A stretch of DNA of 16,867 nt from Pseudomonadota bacterium (lineage in GTDB: Bacteria > Desulfobacterota > Desulfobacteria > Desulfobacterales > Desulfobacteraceae): assembly GCA_018812385.1 (NCBI GenBank), contig JAHJDU010000117.1, positions 1-16,867 on the forward strand. The letters are read 5' to 3'. Shown piece after piece: positions 14,953-16,867 of this stretch. The position numbers and the translations under genes were made by a program. How positions within the stretch are numbered: position 1 is the stretch's first letter; the number at the start of each line of letters is the position of its first letter. The notes under the pieces are model-generated. The model searched no databases. It saw only the letters and a program-made list of their open reading frames with translations, and was not told the DNA's origin.

Positions 14953-15732
14953 TTATTTTCCCGTAAACACCGGTTGCCTTTTTTCTATAAAAGCTGTTAT
15001 TCCTTCTACAGCATCATCTGTTGAAGCAACTTCAGCAAGTCTTTCAGATAAAAAGTTAACTGCTTCTTCTAAGGGCATTGTATCTATAGCATTGAATGCC
15101 TGCTTTCCGATTTTCATTCCTATTGGACTTTTCAAGGTCAAAGATGTAAGGACCTTTTCAACTTCTTCTTCAAAACTTTCAAGTGGATAAATCCTCGTTA
15201 CCAAACCCATTTCAAAGGCCTGGGCAGCACTTAATTTCTCGCCAAGAAGAATCATCTCCATTGCTTTTTTTCTCAAGACATTTCTGAAAATCAATGCACC
15301 TATCATCATGGGAAACAGGCCCACATTTACTTCAGGAGTTCCAAATTTGATATCATCTCTGGCAATCACAATATCACATGCCAGCATGAAACCTGTTCCC
15401 CCTGCCATACAGTGCCCGTTTATCCTTGCAACGGTGGGTTTGGGGAATTTAGATATTTTGGTCAACAACTTTGCATAATTTTGAAAAGCCTTACCTGCCG
15501 GCTCTCCTGCCTTCCCAATACTACCCGCAAGGTCTGCCCCGGAACAGAAGATTTTCTCTCCAGCTGCTGTCACACAAACAACCCATACTTCATCATCCTT
15601 CTGAGCTTCATCAAGGTATTCAAGAAAAAGATTCACTGCTTCAACGCTGATTGAATTTCTCTGTTTCTCACGGTTTATTGTGATATATGCCCTGTTATTT
15701 TCCTTTTTGTATAAAAGATCTTTTTGCGACAT
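14953..15732 (-). CDS. Enoyl-CoA hydratase/isomerase (crotonase) family protein
   Basis: A crotonase-fold protein. An ATG exists at 15747, but GGAG at 15742-15745 lies 9 bases before the ATG at 15732, which I take as the start (259 residues; numbering here uses the longer 264-residue form). Oxyanion-hole segments are CSGADL (68-73) and MAGGTGF (114-120). Glu139 in FGTPEV matches Glu164 of rat enoyl-CoA hydratase, but the other catalytic glutamate (Glu144) is replaced by Phe120. One-glutamate members do other reactions, such as isomerase, hydrolase or lyase steps, or hydration of substituted glutaconyl-type CoA esters, so hydratase activity should not be assumed. It follows the biotin carboxylase gene by 52 bases, which would fit a carboxylated enoyl-CoA as substrate. 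Confidence 0.9.
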   Translation of the reverse strand: MSQKDLLYKKENNRAYITINREKQRNSISVEAVNLFLEYLDEAQKDDEVWVVCVTAAGEKIFCSGADLAGSIGKAGEPAGKAFQNYAKLLTKISKFPKPTVARINGHCMAGGTGFMLACDIVIARDDIKFGTPEVNVGLFPMMIGALIFRNVLRKKAMEMILLGEKLSAAQAFEMGLVTRIYPLESFEEEVEKVLTSLTLKSPIGMKIGKQAFNAIDTMPLEEAVNFLSERLAEVASTDDAVEGITAFIEKRQPVFTGK

Positions 15733-15784
15733 ATCAATATGCTCCATTAAAAATATAAATTATCATCTCACATTTATTGAAAAC

Positions 15785-16867
15785 CTAAAGCCTCCAGTTC
15801 CCAAGTGTTCGAAATGGGGTAACGATGTCACTCTTACCATATGATTGTGATTTAAATTTTCCTTTATTGCAGAGTTCATCTACAATAAATGCTATTCTTG
15901 CAATATCAGTATCATTCTCTTTTGTCTCAGGTTTCCAGTCTGAAAAATGATCTTCGATAAAATCTGTAAAAACCTCTCCTGAAATAAAAGGATCTGAGTT
16001 CAGGATATCAATCAATAAGGTTATGGGAGTTGTAACCCCCAGGATAATATATTCCTTTAAAGCCTTTACACATTTTTTGATGCTCTTATCCCTTGATTCA
16101 CTATATACAACAAGTTTTGAAAGGATAGGATCATACTCCACAGGCACTTCAAAACCCGAATAAACACCACAATCATTCCTGATCCCCGGGCCTTTTGGCT
16201 CCTTCAAATATTGAATCTTACCAGGAGAGGGGAAAAAATCATTTTCAGGATCTTCTGCATAAATCCTGCACTCGATTGCATGACCCCTTGCCTGTATACT
16301 GTCCTGGGTCAATGACAATTTGTTCCCAAATGCAATTTCAAGCTGCTGTCTTACAAGATCGACTCCTGTTGTCATCTCCGTAACAGGGTGTTCAACCTGC
16401 AGTCTTGTGTTCATTTCAAGAAAATAATAGTTATTGTCAGGATCCAAAAGGAACTCAACAGTCCCTGCATTAACGTAATTCGCTGCTTTTGCTGCAGCAA
16501 CTGCAACATTGCCCATTTCATTTCGAAGCTCAGGAGTCAGTACTGAAGAGGGTGTCTCCTCAATTATCTTCTGGTGACGTCTCTGAACTGAACACTCCCT
16601 TTCAAAAAGATGAACAACATTACCGTGCCTGTCGGCAAGAATCTGGAATTCAATATGCCTTGCCTTTACAAAAAATTTTTCAAGATAAATCTCATTGTTC
16701 CCGAATGCATTTTGTGCTTCCCTTGAAGCCGCATTACAGGCCTCTTCCATATCTTCAGGAGCGTTCACAATACGGATACCTTTGCCTCCTCCACCGGCAG
16801 TAGCCTTTATCAAAACCGGGTATCCAACTTTTTTGGCCAGCCTGCACATTTCATCAATATTGGTTTC
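15785..16867 (-). CDS. Biotin carboxylase subunit of an acyl-CoA carboxylase (partial)
   Basis: The frame is open from the right edge, so the N-terminal part (roughly the first 115 residues by comparison with AccC) lies outside the window. The 360 visible residues contain the ATP-grasp glycine loop AGGGGKGIRIV, ERECSVQRRHQK, the EMNTRLQVEHPVTEM active-site block with the conserved Glu, Asn, Arg and Gln, and the C-terminal VEYDPILSKLVVY and TPITLLIDIL. It ends in TPFRTLGNWRL, which in acyl-CoA carboxylase alpha subunits joins the biotin carboxylase to the BT region, so the chain stops where a fused subunit would continue. The missing part is the free carrier protein at 9917-10429. It would carboxylate biotin with ATP and bicarbonate. 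A carboxyltransferase gene is expected upstream, beyond the edge. Confidence 0.94.
   Translation of the reverse strand, partial: ETNIDEMCRLAKKVGYPVLIKATAGGGGKGIRIVNAPEDMEEACNAASREAQNAFGNNEIYLEKFFVKARHIEFQILADRHGNVVHLFERECSVQRRHQKIIEETPSSVLTPELRNEMGNVAVAAAKAANYVNAGTVEFLLDPDNNYYFLEMNTRLQVEHPVTEMTTGVDLVRQQLEIAFGNKLSLTQDSIQARGHAIECRIYAEDPENDFFPSPGKIQYLKEPKGPGIRNDCGVYSGFEVPVEYDPILSKLVVYSESRDKSIKKCVKALKEYIILGVTTPITLLIDILNSDPFISGEVFTDFIEDHFSDWKPETKENDTDIARIAFIVDELCNKGKFKSQSYGKSDIVTPFRTLGNWRL

Noticed and set aside
1..16867. CRISPR arrays, tRNA genes, insertion sequences or riboswitches
   Set aside because: No regularly spaced repeats, cloverleaf-like genes, transposase frames or recognisable leader structures were found. 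Apart from short gaps the window is filled with protein genes.

Overview
The window looks like chromosomal DNA of a strictly anaerobic, fatty-acid- or aromatic-degrading bacterium, most likely a sulfate-reducing Desulfobacterota (Desulfobacteraceae type). This is inferred from gene content: an oxygen-sensitive glycyl radical enzyme (GRE) with its radical-SAM activase, a Gram-negative FadL-type outer-membrane channel, and a dense set of acyl-CoA genes. There is no rRNA marker to confirm it. No tRNA, rRNA, CRISPR array or insertion sequence was seen.

Layout. (1) 8-781 (+): a lone exported TPR protein, tail to tail with (2) 2614-812 (-): an AMP-forming long-chain acyl-CoA synthetase that is visibly more GC-rich than the rest. 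(3) A 228-base divergent promoter region. (4) 2843-7174 (+): a compact three-gene unit of a GRE, its activating enzyme with two extra ferredoxin-like clusters, and a protein that looks like two FMN split-barrel domains in tandem. The unit ends in a 14-bp perfect inverted repeat that contains the last stop codon. (5) 8584-7274 (-): an OmpP1/FadL-family outer-membrane transporter for hydrophobic substrates. (6) 16867-8741 (-): a closely spaced acyl-CoA catabolic operon, read in the order biotin carboxylase (runs off the right edge), crotonase-family protein, BKACE (DUF849) beta-keto acid cleavage enzyme, a vestigial acyl-CoA dehydrogenase C-terminus, TetR regulator, DinB/TIGR03084-like metal protein, FadH-type 2,4-dienoyl-CoA reductase-like flavoprotein, free biotin carrier protein, and acyl-CoA dehydrogenase.

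How it may work together. The - strand operon reads as activation and oxidation of a branched or substituted acyl-CoA. The dehydrogenase has its catalytic glutamate in the isovaleryl-CoA/long-chain position. The biotin carboxylase plus the separate carrier would form a split alpha subunit of an acyl-CoA carboxylase, and the crotonase and BKACE would handle downstream carbon-carbon steps. This resembles leucine/isovalerate-type or acyclic-terpene-type degradation, but the carboxyltransferase is not in the window and the substrate is not proven. FadL and the acyl-CoA synthetase would supply uptake and CoA activation.

The most interesting unit is the GRE cluster. The GRE has a Cys443-x-Glu445 active-site pair and Gly802. 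There is no room in the cluster for the small subunits of benzylsuccinate synthase or 4-hydroxyphenylacetate decarboxylase. A putative flavin protein follows the activase directly. I cannot assign its reaction, and it is the best candidate here for an undescribed system.
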